Positions 29,088 through 37,007 of a DNA stretch of 52,339 bases are shown piece after piece. The notes under the pieces were generated by a model, which worked only from the letters and a program-made list of their open reading frames with translations, ran no database searches and was not told the DNA's origin. Location of the stretch: NCBI GenBank assembly GCA_021738065.1, contig JAIPCT010000015.1, positions 1 to 52,339 of the forward strand. The letters run 5' to 3'. The stretch is from Burkholderiaceae bacterium (GTDB lineage Bacteria > Pseudomonadota > Gammaproteobacteria > Burkholderiales > Rhodocyclaceae). A program made the translations under genes and the position numbers. Within the stretch, counting starts at the first letter, position 1, and each line of letters starts with the position of its first letter.

Positions 29088-29648
29088 ATGAGCGCAAGCC
29101 TGATCAAGAAAGTGCACCACGTCGCCTATCGCTGCAAGGATGCCAAGCAGACCGTCGAGTGGTATGGCAAGTACCTCGACATGGGTTTCATTCTCGCCAT
29201 TGCCGAGGACGAAGTGCCGTCGACCAAGGCGCCCGATCCCTACATGCATATTTTTCTCGACGCCGGCGCCGGCAATATTCTGGCCTTCTTCGAGTTGCCG
29301 ACCCAACCGGAAATGGACCGGGATCGCAACACACCGAGCTGGACCCAGCATCTGGCGATGGAAGTCGGGAGCATGGAAGAAATGCTTGCCGCCAAGGCGC
29401 GGCTTGAAGCCGATGGCATCGAAGTCATCGGACCGACCGATCACACGATTTTCCAGTCGATCTACTTCTTCGATCCGAACGGCCACCGCCTGGAACTGGC
29501 TTTCAATACCGGTACGGCGGAAATGATGAAGCAGCTTGATGAGGTCAAGTGGGACATGCTCGAAGAATGGGCAAAAACAAAGAAAGCGCCCAAGCACGCG
29601 CGCTGGATGCATGACGGCAGTGTTTCCTCGGCGGGCGCCAAAAAATGA
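29088..29648 (+). CDS. VOC-family metalloprotein with a glyoxalase-like ligand set
   Basis: A 186-residue vicinal-oxygen-chelate protein. Candidate metal ligands are H11 (KVHHVAYR), E69 (FFELP), H87 (TQHLAME) and E135 (GHRLELAF). The spacings 69-87 (18) and 87-135 (48) equal those between Glu56, His74 and Glu122 of E. coli glyoxalase I. Extradiol dioxygenases instead use two His and one Glu. In this operon it stands where a ring-cleaving dioxygenase or an isomerase would be expected. It overlaps the FAH-like gene by 4 nt. The reaction is therefore open. Confidence 0.8.
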   Translation: MSASLIKKVHHVAYRCKDAKQTVEWYGKYLDMGFILAIAEDEVPSTKAPDPYMHIFLDAGAGNILAFFELPTQPEMDRDRNTPSWTQHLAMEVGSMEEMLAAKARLEADGIEVIGPTDHTIFQSIYFFDPNGHRLELAFNTGTAEMMKQLDEVKWDMLEEWAKTKKAPKHARWMHDGSVSSAGAKK

Positions 29649-30667
29649 AGCTGGCGACCCTGAAACAAGGCGGTCGTGACGGTACACTGGTGGTCGTCAG
29701 TCGGGATTTGACGCAGTGTCAGCCGGTCGGCGATATTGCGCGGACCTTGCAACAAGCGCTCGACAACTGGGATGAAGTCGTTACCGGGCTCGAACAGGTC
29801 TACCTGGGGCTGAACAATGCTCAGGCACGCCATGCCGTTCCCTTCGAGCCCAAGCATTGCCACAGCCCCTTGCCGCGCGCCTACCAGTGGGCGGACGGGT
29901 CGGCGTATATCAACCATGTCGAACTGGTGCGAAAGGCCCGCGGTGCGGAGTTGCCGCCGGAGTTTCACGTTGATCCGCTGATGTACCAGGGCGGTTCCGA
30001 CAGCTTCGTGGGTCCCCGTGACCCGGTCATGGCTTGCGATGAAGCCTGGGGTATCGACTTCGAAGCCGAGGTTGCCGTCGTGACCGGCGATGTACCCATC
30101 GGCGCCACACCCGGGCAATGCGCCGAGGCGATTCGCTTGCTGATGCTGGTCAATGACGTCAGCCTGCGCAATCTGATACCGGCCGAGTTGGCCAAGGGTT
30201 TCGGTTTCCTGCAATCCAAGCCGGCATCCGCGTTTTCGCCAGTGGCTGTCACGCCGGACGAACTGGGGGCGGCGTGGAGTGATGCAAAACTGCATCTGCC
30301 GCTTGAAGTCGAGTTGAACGGCGAACTCTTTGGCAGGCCCGATGCCGGTGTGGACATGACCTTCGGCTTCGGCCAGCTGGTGGCGCATCTGGCAAAGACG
30401 CGCGAACTCGAAGCCGGCACCATCATCGGCTCGGGCACGGTTTCGAACAAGCAGGGCGGTTTGTTCGGTTCTTCCGTGAGCAATGGCGGCGTGGGTTATT
30501 GCTGCATCGCCGAAGTCCGGATGTACGAAACCATCGAAGAGGGCAAGCCCAGAACGCCCTTCATGCATTTTGGCGATCGCGTCAGAATCGACATGAAGGA
30601 CGGCACGGGTGCCAGCATTTTCGGCGCCATCGAGCAAACCGTCGAGCGGATCCAGCCTGCGGCTTGA
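29645..30667 (+). CDS. Fumarylacetoacetate hydrolase-family protein
   Basis: A 340-residue FAH-fold hydrolase. The metal-binding acidic residues are in WGIDFEAEVAVVTGDVP (about residues 135-151), with VNDVSLRNLIPAE after it. GSGTVSNKQGG and the final FGDRVRIDMKDGTG are family signatures. Full-length human-type FAH is near 420 residues; this shorter form corresponds to bacterial fumarylacetoacetate or fumarylpyruvate hydrolases. Together with the GST-zeta gene downstream it implies cleavage of a maleyl/fumaryl-type intermediate. Its start overlaps the VOC gene. Confidence 0.87.
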   Translation: MKLATLKQGGRDGTLVVVSRDLTQCQPVGDIARTLQQALDNWDEVVTGLEQVYLGLNNAQARHAVPFEPKHCHSPLPRAYQWADGSAYINHVELVRKARGAELPPEFHVDPLMYQGGSDSFVGPRDPVMACDEAWGIDFEAEVAVVTGDVPIGATPGQCAEAIRLLMLVNDVSLRNLIPAELAKGFGFLQSKPASAFSPVAVTPDELGAAWSDAKLHLPLEVELNGELFGRPDAGVDMTFGFGQLVAHLAKTRELEAGTIIGSGTVSNKQGGLFGSSVSNGGVGYCCIAEVRMYETIEEGKPRTPFMHFGDRVRIDMKDGTGASIFGAIEQTVERIQPAA

Positions 30668-30722
30668 GTCGGGCGGCGCTTCGGTCTCAGCGCAGGCTGA
30701 TGTCGGGCGCGCCTCTGCCGCG

Positions 30723-32000
30723 CTACGCGCCGTGGTCTTTCTGGATCTCGATCAGCAGCAGGATTTCTTCGGCGACCGATTGCGGGAATCCTGCGCGCGC
30801 ACCTTCCCGGTTGTCTTCGAGCAGTTGCCGCAGATAGCTCATGCACTCCGCCGGCTGCAACCAGGTCTGTTGTATGTGCACCGCCACGCGGGTAAATTTT
30901 TCCAGTTCAGGTGCTTCGGCGTTGTCGGCCCGCACCCATTCTTCAGCCTGGATATTGAAGTGCTTGCGCAGCTTTTCCGCGGTTTCCTGAAACTCATGTT
31001 GCTGGCCTCTGCGGCGATAGATGCCGAGAAGTTTCAGCCAGTGATAAACCGCCTGGCGTGGATGGGCCTCCGTGTAATCCAGCAGGGCTTCGGCCGCGCC
31101 TTGGTCCAGCCCCATGGAAAGCATGATCTCGGCGAGTTGCAGCGTAGGTTCCAGATTCTTTTGCTCCGGGTTCGATGCGACTTTTGTGGAAGTTGCCGAC
31201 CTCGGCCGCGGCACCCGGGCGTTTTCGCGCGCTATGGTTTCCGGGTCGGCTTCTTCCAGTGAAAAGTCGATCACCATGGGCGCAACAGTCGGTTCTGGCG
31301 GGGCGGCATCGGCGGCTGAGTCGGGGATCTCAGCAAGTCGGGTGGCGGCCATGGGTGGAGCGGACGCCGCTGCAGCAGCAGCGTTTGGAGTCGGCACGGC
31401 TTCGGTCGCCGGGCCCGCGGCTTTCGCTGGCGTGATGACGGGTGTCGTCGCTACGGAATCCACAGCGACCGGTATGGCCGGGCTGGAAGGCGTTACTGAA
31501 ATCGCTCCTGTGGGTGCCGCTTCGCTTGATCGGCGTCCGCGGAACCACCACAGGGCCACTAGAAACGCGGCGGTGATGTTCGCGACCCACAGGCGCCAGT
31601 CATAGGCGCTCAATGTGTCAGACTCTGCCTCAACGCCGGTTATCACTGCCTTTGTCACGGCGGATGCACCCGGTTGCTGTGCCGGCATGCTCAGAATCAG
31701 GCGGCTGATTTCGCTGATGGTAGTTTCCAGACGTTGCAACTTGTCGAGCATGGCCTGGACGGTTTCGGCTTCATCAGCGCTCGATTTGGCGGCGCGCCAC
31801 TCGATCCGCAATACCGAGCGCTCATTCTCCGTCAGCTTGCCAATGCGCCCGGTATCCAGCCTGTCGCTGCGCTGCAGGCCCGAATCGGAACCGCCCGTCG
31901 CGGCCAAGGCCGAAGGCGATAACAGCGTGGCGATCACGGCGGCGCACAGCGAAGCCATACGGGCCCGGTGATTGATTGACAGAAAGGCAAATTTTGACAT
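30723..32000 (-). CDS. FimV-like membrane protein
   Basis: A 425-residue protein with a signal peptide (about residues 10-34), a short coiled-coil stretch (ETVQAMLDKLQRLETTISEI), one transmembrane helix near 135-155, a long Ala/Pro/Thr-rich cytosolic linker and a helical C-terminal domain (about 285-425) containing LQLAEIMLSMGLDQGAAEAL. This order follows FimV/HubP proteins, which organise type IV pili and the cell pole. It lacks a LysM domain in the periplasmic part. It points against the surrounding catabolic genes and separates the FAH-like gene from maiA. Confidence 0.7.
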   Translation of the reverse strand: MSKFAFLSINHRARMASLCAAVIATLLSPSALAATGGSDSGLQRSDRLDTGRIGKLTENERSVLRIEWRAAKSSADEAETVQAMLDKLQRLETTISEISRLILSMPAQQPGASAVTKAVITGVEAESDTLSAYDWRLWVANITAAFLVALWWFRGRRSSEAAPTGAISVTPSSPAIPVAVDSVATTPVITPAKAAGPATEAVPTPNAAAAAASAPPMAATRLAEIPDSAADAAPPEPTVAPMVIDFSLEEADPETIARENARVPRPRSATSTKVASNPEQKNLEPTLQLAEIMLSMGLDQGAAEALLDYTEAHPRQAVYHWLKLLGIYRRRGQQHEFQETAEKLRKHFNIQAEEWVRADNAEAPELEKFTRVAVHIQQTWLQPAECMSYLRQLLEDNREGARAGFPQSVAEEILLLIEIQKDHGA

Positions 32001-32328
32001 CGCAAGAATCGTCGCTATAGTCGCGTCATTCTAGCCTCAGCGCGGGGTGCTGGTTTGTTTCGAGCCGGTTTGGTCGAACCTTCCAGCCCCCATATTTTTC
32101 CGCCGGCGTGTCGGGTGACGAGTTTGTTTGCAGCAGTTTTCATTGAAATCAAAAAACTTCACCACAGAGACACAGAGGCACAGAGAAAGGCGATGAATCA
32201 AGGCCGTGTGCATCGACGGCCCCTCACCCTTTGCTTGATCCGCCCTTGCGGCGCACCGCTTTGTTTTTTCTCTGTGCCTCTGTGGTTCAATCGAGTTTTT
32301 CAGGCTGAATGCCATATACAGGATAGCC
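32001..32328. other. Intergenic region between the FimV-like gene and maiA
   Basis: The 328-bp gap carries the promoter side of both divergent genes and contains one copy of the 130-bp CACAGAG inverted-repeat element (32161-32290). No coding sequence is supported; an antisense reading frame that spans the element is explained by the repeat. Confidence 0.55.
32161..32290. repeat. CACAGAG-arm inverted-repeat element, copy 1
   Basis: The left arm ACCACAGAGACACAGAGGCA begins at 32161 and the right arm ends in CTCTGTGCCTCTGTGGTT by 32286, forming a long imperfect stem of about 20 bp. The inner part carries AAGGCGATGAATCAA, which is shared with copy 2 at 41700. Matching arms and interior indicate a common ancestor. 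It looks like a small non-autonomous (MITE/REP-type) element. Confidence 0.75.
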
Positions 32329-32973
32329 ATGAAGCTCTACAGCTACTTTCGCAGCTCCGCCAGTTTTCGCGTTCGCATCGCGCTGGCGCTCAAGGGACTC
32401 GATTACGATTACCTCGCGGTACATCTGCTCAAGGACGGTGGCCAGCAATTCCTTGGCGCGTTTAAATCACTGAACGCGGCCGCCCTGGTGCCGGTCCTCG
32501 ACGACGATGGAACCGTATTGACGCAGTCCCTGGCCATTATTGAATACCTGGACGAGACGCGGCCGCAGCTTCCACTGCTCCCTGCGGACCCGGCGGGCAG
32601 GGCGCGCGTGAGGGCGCTCGCGCTGGCCATCGCCTGCGAGATCCATCCGCTCAACAATCTGCGCGTGCTGGCTTACTTGACCAAGACGCTGGGCATCTCG
32701 GACGAACAAAAAACCGCCTGGTATTGCCACTGGGTTGAAACCGGACTGGCCGCGGTCGAGTCGATGCTGCAAGGCCACGCATCGACGGGGACCTATTGCC
32801 ATGACGACACGCCCGGACTGGCGGACATTTGTCTGGTGCCGCAGATATTCAACGCGCAACGCTTCAAGGCGCGTCTGGATCATGTGCCAACGATCATGCG
32901 CATTCACCACGCGTGCATGAACTTGCCTGCTTTTTCCGATAGCGCGCCGGGCAATCAGCCCGATGCCGAATAG
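32329..32973 (+). CDS. maiA: Maleylacetoacetate isomerase-like glutathione S-transferase (zeta)
   Basis: A 214-residue GST of the zeta class. The N-terminal SYFRSSASFRVRIALALKGL contains the SSxS-type glutathione-activating serine and the RVRIAL signature. It isomerises maleylacetoacetate or maleylpyruvate using glutathione. The C-terminal helical domain is complete. It lies downstream of the hydroxylase operon although an antisense gene and an inverted-repeat element lie in between. The 3' end overlaps the converging EamA gene by 19 nt. Confidence 0.88.
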   Translation: MKLYSYFRSSASFRVRIALALKGLDYDYLAVHLLKDGGQQFLGAFKSLNAAALVPVLDDDGTVLTQSLAIIEYLDETRPQLPLLPADPAGRARVRALALAIACEIHPLNNLRVLAYLTKTLGISDEQKTAWYCHWVETGLAAVESMLQGHASTGTYCHDDTPGLADICLVPQIFNAQRFKARLDHVPTIMRIHHACMNLPAFSDSAPGNQPDAE

Positions 32974-33866
32974 CTGGCTCCAGTGGCGCGCGCCTGACGC
33001 AGCCCCAGCCATTCATTGCCTGCCAGAGCACTGATCACCAGCATGCCGCCAAGCAGCACATTGATGTCCGGATCTTCGCCGGCGCCAAGCCATGCGAGTC
33101 CGATGCCGAAAATGATCTCCAGCAATGCCAGCAGCGACACTTCGGGTGCACTCAGCGTGCGTGCGGCGACTATCGCCAGCGAACAGGGCACCGCAAGTTG
33201 CATCAAACCGAGAAACGCGAGCCAGCCGATATCGTGAAGACTGGCTGATAGCGGCCATGCCAGTGGCAGGGTGGCGAGGCTGGACAAGCCAGCACCGATC
33301 AGGATGGCGGGAACCATGTCGGCGCTTGCCGATTTCTTGACCAGTGTCCAGTTAACCGCGGCGGCACAGGGTACGCATAGGGCTACCAGCAGGCCCGCCA
33401 GACCCTCGCTTGCGGCACCCGACACCTGCCCGCCGAAGACGCCGGCTATGCCCACGCCCGCCAGCACGATGGCCCACCAGGTTCGCTGCGGAAGCGCGTG
33501 CCCCGAGGCGGCGCGTGCGACCAGCGCCGTCAGCAGCGGCGCGATCGCCATGGTCACCAGCACATTGGCGACTGTCGTCATGGTAAGGGCGATCATGAAC
33601 GCGGTGAACATGATCGCCCAGCAGACGCCGGAGGCCCAAAGGTATCGCCCGCCGGAAACCAGGCGGCGTGTCAGTCCCGGCCCGCGCCAAAGGCGCAGGA
33701 TCAGGCCGAGCGACACGAGGGTGAAGAAGCTTCGCCAGAACGTGATTTCAAGGCCGCGCGCGGCATCGAGATGGCGCGTCACCACGCCGGCGGTGGACCA
33801 CAGAAAACTGGCCACAACCATCAGCGCGACGGCACGGCCGTGGCCGGCATAGGCAGTGGACGTCAT
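32955..33866 (-). CDS. EamA/DMT-family transporter
   Basis: A 303-residue inner-membrane protein with about ten hydrophobic helices arranged as two EamA repeats (for example ALMVVASFLWSTAGVVTRHL at residues 11-30 and LSLLALLEIIFGIGLAWLGA-like segments in the second half). DMT permeases export or import small metabolites; the substrate is not predictable. The ATG overlaps the msrA stop by 4 nt, so it is the last gene of the leftward chain methyltransferase - msrA - EamA. Confidence 0.87.
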   Translation of the reverse strand: MTSTAYAGHGRAVALMVVASFLWSTAGVVTRHLDAARGLEITFWRSFFTLVSLGLILRLWRGPGLTRRLVSGGRYLWASGVCWAIMFTAFMIALTMTTVANVLVTMAIAPLLTALVARAASGHALPQRTWWAIVLAGVGIAGVFGGQVSGAASEGLAGLLVALCVPCAAAVNWTLVKKSASADMVPAILIGAGLSSLATLPLAWPLSASLHDIGWLAFLGLMQLAVPCSLAIVAARTLSAPEVSLLALLEIIFGIGLAWLGAGEDPDINVLLGGMLVISALAGNEWLGLRQARATGASYSASG

Positions 33867-34423
33867 CCAGGGCTTTTCAGGCGGCCGGCAAAGAGCTTGC
33901 GCAACTTCGCGGCTTTGGGCGCTACAACCACCTGGCAGTAGCCTTGCCCGGGATTGTTCGCGTAGTAGTTTTGATGCCCCTCTTCGGCACGCCAGAAAGT
34001 CGGCGCTGGCGATACGGCGGTGACAATCGGCTCGGGCCAGAATTTTGCTGTCGTGAGCTCGGCAATCAGCGCCTTGGCGATGGCCTCCTGTTCGGTATCG
34101 TGGGTGAAGATCACCGAGCGATACTGGGTACCGACATCGTTGCCCTGCCGGTTGGGCGTCGTCGGGTCGTGAATCGCAAAGAAGGCTTGCAGCACGCTGC
34201 GATAGTCGATCACCGTGGGATCGAAGCGCACTTCGACCACTTCGGCATGGCCCGAGTCACCGCTGCATACGCTGTGGTAGTCGGGATTCTGCATCTGTCC
34301 TCCGGCGTAGCCTGACACCACCGACTCGACACCGCGCAGCTGAATCAGCGCGGCTTCAAGGCACCAGAAGCAGCCGCCACCCAGGGTGGCAACGTTGGCG
34401 GAGGTTTCGGCAGTGCTGGTCAT
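33863..34423 (-). CDS. msrA: Peptide methionine sulfoxide reductase MsrA
   Basis: A 186-residue reductase of methionine-S-sulfoxide. The catalytic Cys18 lies in GGGCFWCLEAA (C18 and C21). GYAGG, YRSVIF and AEEGHQNYYANNPGQGYC are family motifs. The segment TAVSPAPTFWRAEE is encoded by the reverse complement of the short dispersed repeat. It overlaps both neighbours by 4 nt. An oxidative-damage repair enzyme next to an oxygenase cluster is plausible but not specific. Confidence 0.96.
   Translation of the reverse strand: MTSTAETSANVATLGGGCFWCLEAALIQLRGVESVVSGYAGGQMQNPDYHSVCSGDSGHAEVVEVRFDPTVIDYRSVLQAFFAIHDPTTPNRQGNDVGTQYRSVIFTHDTEQEAIAKALIAELTTAKFWPEPIVTAVSPAPTFWRAEEGHQNYYANNPGQGYCQVVVAPKAAKLRKLFAGRLKSPG
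33996..34026 (+). repeat. Short dispersed repeat, copy 6
   Basis: The exact core lies at 33996-34010, followed by GATACGGCGGTGACAA. It is antisense within msrA; on the gene strand it encodes VSPAPTF, which is also natural for MsrA, so this copy may be partly explained by protein constraint. Confidence 0.65.
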
Positions 34424-35163
34424 TCGAGTCTCCCGCAGCGAAGGGTAAGGGGCCAGATTATGGTCTTTCTAGATTCTGCCTGGGGCCAGATCGTGCGCAG
34501 GCGTTCTCCCAGCGCCACGCAGGGGTCGCTGCCGGTTTCCCGGATGCAGCGCCGGGTTGCCGACCAGGTGCGCAGGTAGGCGAGCAAATCGGCCGATGTC
34601 CACTCGAGGCGGATTTGGAACTCGGGTGTGGCGATATCGGCGCAGGGGAAAGGCATGCCGCGGTAACCGCGGTCGACCCAGCGACGTTCCGGCGGCCAGT
34701 AGCGGCCGACGATGTTGGTATGGAAGTCGCTCAGCATGGCGTTGAGTTCCGCATCACCCTGCAGCAGGGAATACGTCCATGCCGCGAACAGGCCGCCGGG
34801 TTTGAGCACGCGCTTCACTTCTGCGTAAAAAGCTTCTGTGCTGAACCAGTGCAAGGCCTGCGCAACGCTGACCAGATCGCAGCTTCGGTCCGCCAGGCCA
34901 CTGATCTCGGCCGGCGCGATGCGGTAATCGATGCGGGGATGAGGCGTGGCCTGTGTGAGTTGCTCGGCGGACAAGTCGGTGGCATGGACGCGCTGGAAGT
35001 GCTCGGCCAGCGCCTGTGCTGCCTGCCCGTTACCGGTGGCGCAATCCCAGGCCAGTTCCCGGGTCGGGCAGTGTTGTGCCAGCCAGGCAAACAACTCGGG
35101 CGGATAGGCGGGCCGCGCTTTCGCGTACTCCGCGGCCTGGCCGGAAAAATGATCGGCAGCCAT
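34420..35163 (-). CDS. SAM-dependent class I methyltransferase
   Basis: A 247-residue methyltransferase. Motif I is WDCATGNGQAAQALAEHF (about residues 38-55), followed by HATDLSAEQLTQA and the motif after it, CDLVSVAQALHWF. The fold resembles UbiE/trans-aconitate methyltransferase-like enzymes that act on small acids. The start is MAADHFSGQAAEYAKARPAY. The gene overlaps msrA by 4 nt and lies 28 nt after the thiolase stop, so it may be in the paa transcript. Its substrate is unknown. Confidence 0.85.
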   Translation of the reverse strand: MAADHFSGQAAEYAKARPAYPPELFAWLAQHCPTRELAWDCATGNGQAAQALAEHFQRVHATDLSAEQLTQATPHPRIDYRIAPAEISGLADRSCDLVSVAQALHWFSTEAFYAEVKRVLKPGGLFAAWTYSLLQGDAELNAMLSDFHTNIVGRYWPPERRWVDRGYRGMPFPCADIATPEFQIRLEWTSADLLAYLRTWSATRRCIRETGSDPCVALGERLRTIWPQAESRKTIIWPLTLRCGRLE

Positions 35164-35191
35164 CGGTGCCGGTCAACTCAACAATTCGTGC

Positions 35192-36400
35192 TCAGACGCG
35201 TTCGATGATGATCGCGATGCCCTGTCCGACGCCGATGCACATGGTGCACAGCGCATAGCGACCGCCGCTGCGATGCAACTGGTACATTGCGGTGGTGACC
35301 AGTCGGGCGCCGCTCATGCCCAATGGATGGCCGATCGCAATGGCGCCGCCGTTGGGGTTGACCCGCGCGTCGTCGTCGGCCAGTCCCAGATCGCGGGTCA
35401 CCGCCAGACCTTGTGCCGCAAAGGCTTCGTTGAGTTCGATGACGTCCATCTGTTCCAGGCTCAAGCCACTCAGCGCCATCAGCTTCCTCACCGCGGGCGC
35501 CGGGCCGAAGCCCATGATGCGCGGCGCGACCCCGGCTGTCGCCATGGCGACCACCCGGGCGCGTGGTGTCAGGCCGTGGCGCTTGGCGGCGTCGGCCGAG
35601 GCGATCAGCAGCGCACAGGCGCCGTCATTGACGCCGGACGCATTGCCGGCAGTGACGGTGAGCTCGGGCCCGTTGATGCCTTTCAGCTTGGCCAGTTGCT
35701 CCGGCGTAGTGTCGGGCCGCGGATGTTCGTCGGTGTCGAACACTTTCGGATCGCCTTTTCGTTGCACGATCTCGACAGGGGTGATTTCGTCCTTGAAGTA
35801 GCCGGCGGCTTGAGCGGCCGCCCAGCGCTGCTGCGAGCGCAGGGCAAATGCATCCTGATCGGCGCGGTTGATGCTGAATTCGGCGGCAACGTTGTCGGCG
35901 GTCTCGGGCATGGAGTCCACGCCGTATTGTTGCTTCATCAGCTTGTTGATGAAACGCCAGCCGATGGTGGTGTCATATACCGCATTGCTGCGCGAGAAGG
36001 CGCTGTCGGCCTTGGGCATGACGAAGGGGGCGCGGCTCATGCTTTCCACGCCGCCGGCAATCATCAGCGAGGCTTCTCCCGCCTTGATCGCGCGTGCCGC
36101 GGTGCCGACGGCGTCCATGCCGGACCCGCACAGGCGGTTGATCGTGGTTCCCGTGGCGCTGACCGGCAGGCCGGACAGCAGGGCGGCCATGCGCGCCACA
36201 TTGCGGTTGTCCTCGCCAGCCTGGTTGGCGCAACCGTAAATGACGTCCTCGACCTGCGCCCAGTCGACCTTGCCATTGCGCGCGATCAGGGTTTTTATCG
36301 GCAATGCGGCAAGATCGTCGGTGCGGACGCTGGACAAGGTGCCGCCGTAGCGACCGATGGGAGTACGCGTCGCGTCGCAGATAAATGCTTGTTCGTTCAT
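35192..36400 (-). CDS. paaJ: 3-oxoadipyl-CoA thiolase (PaaJ/PcaF-type)
   Basis: A 402-residue thiolase. The acyl-enzyme Cys91 lies in INRLCGSGMDA, His358 in IAIGHPLGMSG and the second cysteine C388 in ALCTMCIGVGQG. It cleaves 3-oxoadipyl-CoA to succinyl-CoA and acetyl-CoA, the last step of phenylacetate or beta-ketoadipate breakdown. The ATG at 36400 has a GGAGG site; an upstream in-frame start is not supported. PcaF-type enzymes are near-identical, so the choice of paaJ rests on the neighbouring paaG, paaI and paaA-like genes. Confidence 0.88.
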   Translation of the reverse strand: MNEQAFICDATRTPIGRYGGTLSSVRTDDLAALPIKTLIARNGKVDWAQVEDVIYGCANQAGEDNRNVARMAALLSGLPVSATGTTINRLCGSGMDAVGTAARAIKAGEASLMIAGGVESMSRAPFVMPKADSAFSRSNAVYDTTIGWRFINKLMKQQYGVDSMPETADNVAAEFSINRADQDAFALRSQQRWAAAQAAGYFKDEITPVEIVQRKGDPKVFDTDEHPRPDTTPEQLAKLKGINGPELTVTAGNASGVNDGACALLIASADAAKRHGLTPRARVVAMATAGVAPRIMGFGPAPAVRKLMALSGLSLEQMDVIELNEAFAAQGLAVTRDLGLADDDARVNPNGGAIAIGHPLGMSGARLVTTAMYQLHRSGGRYALCTMCIGVGQGIAIIIERV

Positions 36401-36445
36401 GCTGCCTCCGCCGGGCCGCCCGCGCTGACGCGGACAAATGATGGA

Positions 36446-36527
36446 CACCCCCTCCCTGCCTCCCCCGCCGAGCGTGGGAGGTGACTAGTCACCCCCGCCC
36501 TGAGGGGGGGGGAAGGAGGGTGGGCAG
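36446..36527. repeat. C-run/G-run inverted repeat with nested palindrome
   Basis: CACCCCCTCCCTGCCTCCCC (from 36446) pairs imperfectly with a G-rich strand ending GGAAGGAGGGTGGGCAG at 36527. Between the arms is the 14-nt perfect palindrome GGTGACTAGTCACC (36480-36493). It lies in the gap between paaI and paaJ. It may be a relic of a repeat, a processing site, or a weak transcript barrier. Confidence 0.5.
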
Positions 36528-36563
36528 CGAATTCCCCAAAAGGGGTTGGGGGATGGGTTGTCA

Positions 36564-37007
36564 TTAAATTTCGCTTTCGTCGAAGAAATGTCCCTTGATG
36601 CGGGTGGAGCGGCCACGAAAAACGGCAATCGTCTTGCCGTTCTGGTTCGTAACCTCGATGTCGTATATGCCGCTGCGTCCGCCCTGGTGGCGCGCGCTGC
36701 CGATGGCTGTGAGTGTATCGCCAAGATGGGCCGGCGCGACAAAGTTGATGTCAACGCCGGCGGCGACCGCCTTGTGATTGAAGCTGTTGCAGGCATAGGC
36801 AAAGTTGGTGTCGGCCAGCGCAAAGATGAAGCCGCCGTGGCAAATGCCGTGCCCATTCACCATGTCCTGACGCACCGCCATGCTTACTCTGGCGCCGCCC
36901 GCGGACGTGTTTTCAATGACGATGCCGAGACCTTGCGCCGCGTGGTCGTCCGGCCACATGATCTCGGTGCAGCGTTCGGCGATTTGCTGCGGGGAAAGCG
37001 CCATCAT
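36564..37007 (-). CDS. paaI: Hydroxyphenylacetyl-CoA thioesterase PaaI
   Basis: A 147-residue hotdog thioesterase. The motif NGHGICHGGFIFALADTNFA (about residues 51-70) carries the catalytic Asn/Asp of the PaaI family. It hydrolyses ring-hydroxylated phenylacetyl-CoA esters and protects the CoA pool when the pathway stalls. The start overlaps the paaG stop by 4 nt. Its length is normal for the family. Confidence 0.92.
   Translation of the reverse strand: MMALSPQQIAERCTEIMWPDDHAAQGLGIVIENTSAGGARVSMAVRQDMVNGHGICHGGFIFALADTNFAYACNSFNHKAVAAGVDINFVAPAHLGDTLTAIGSARHQGGRSGIYDIEVTNQNGKTIAVFRGRSTRIKGHFFDESEI

Noticed and set aside
33996-34010. MsrA copy of the short repeat as pure protein constraint
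   Set aside because: SPAPTFW is common in MsrA, so this copy alone proves little, but the same 15-mer in different codon registers elsewhere cannot be explained this way.
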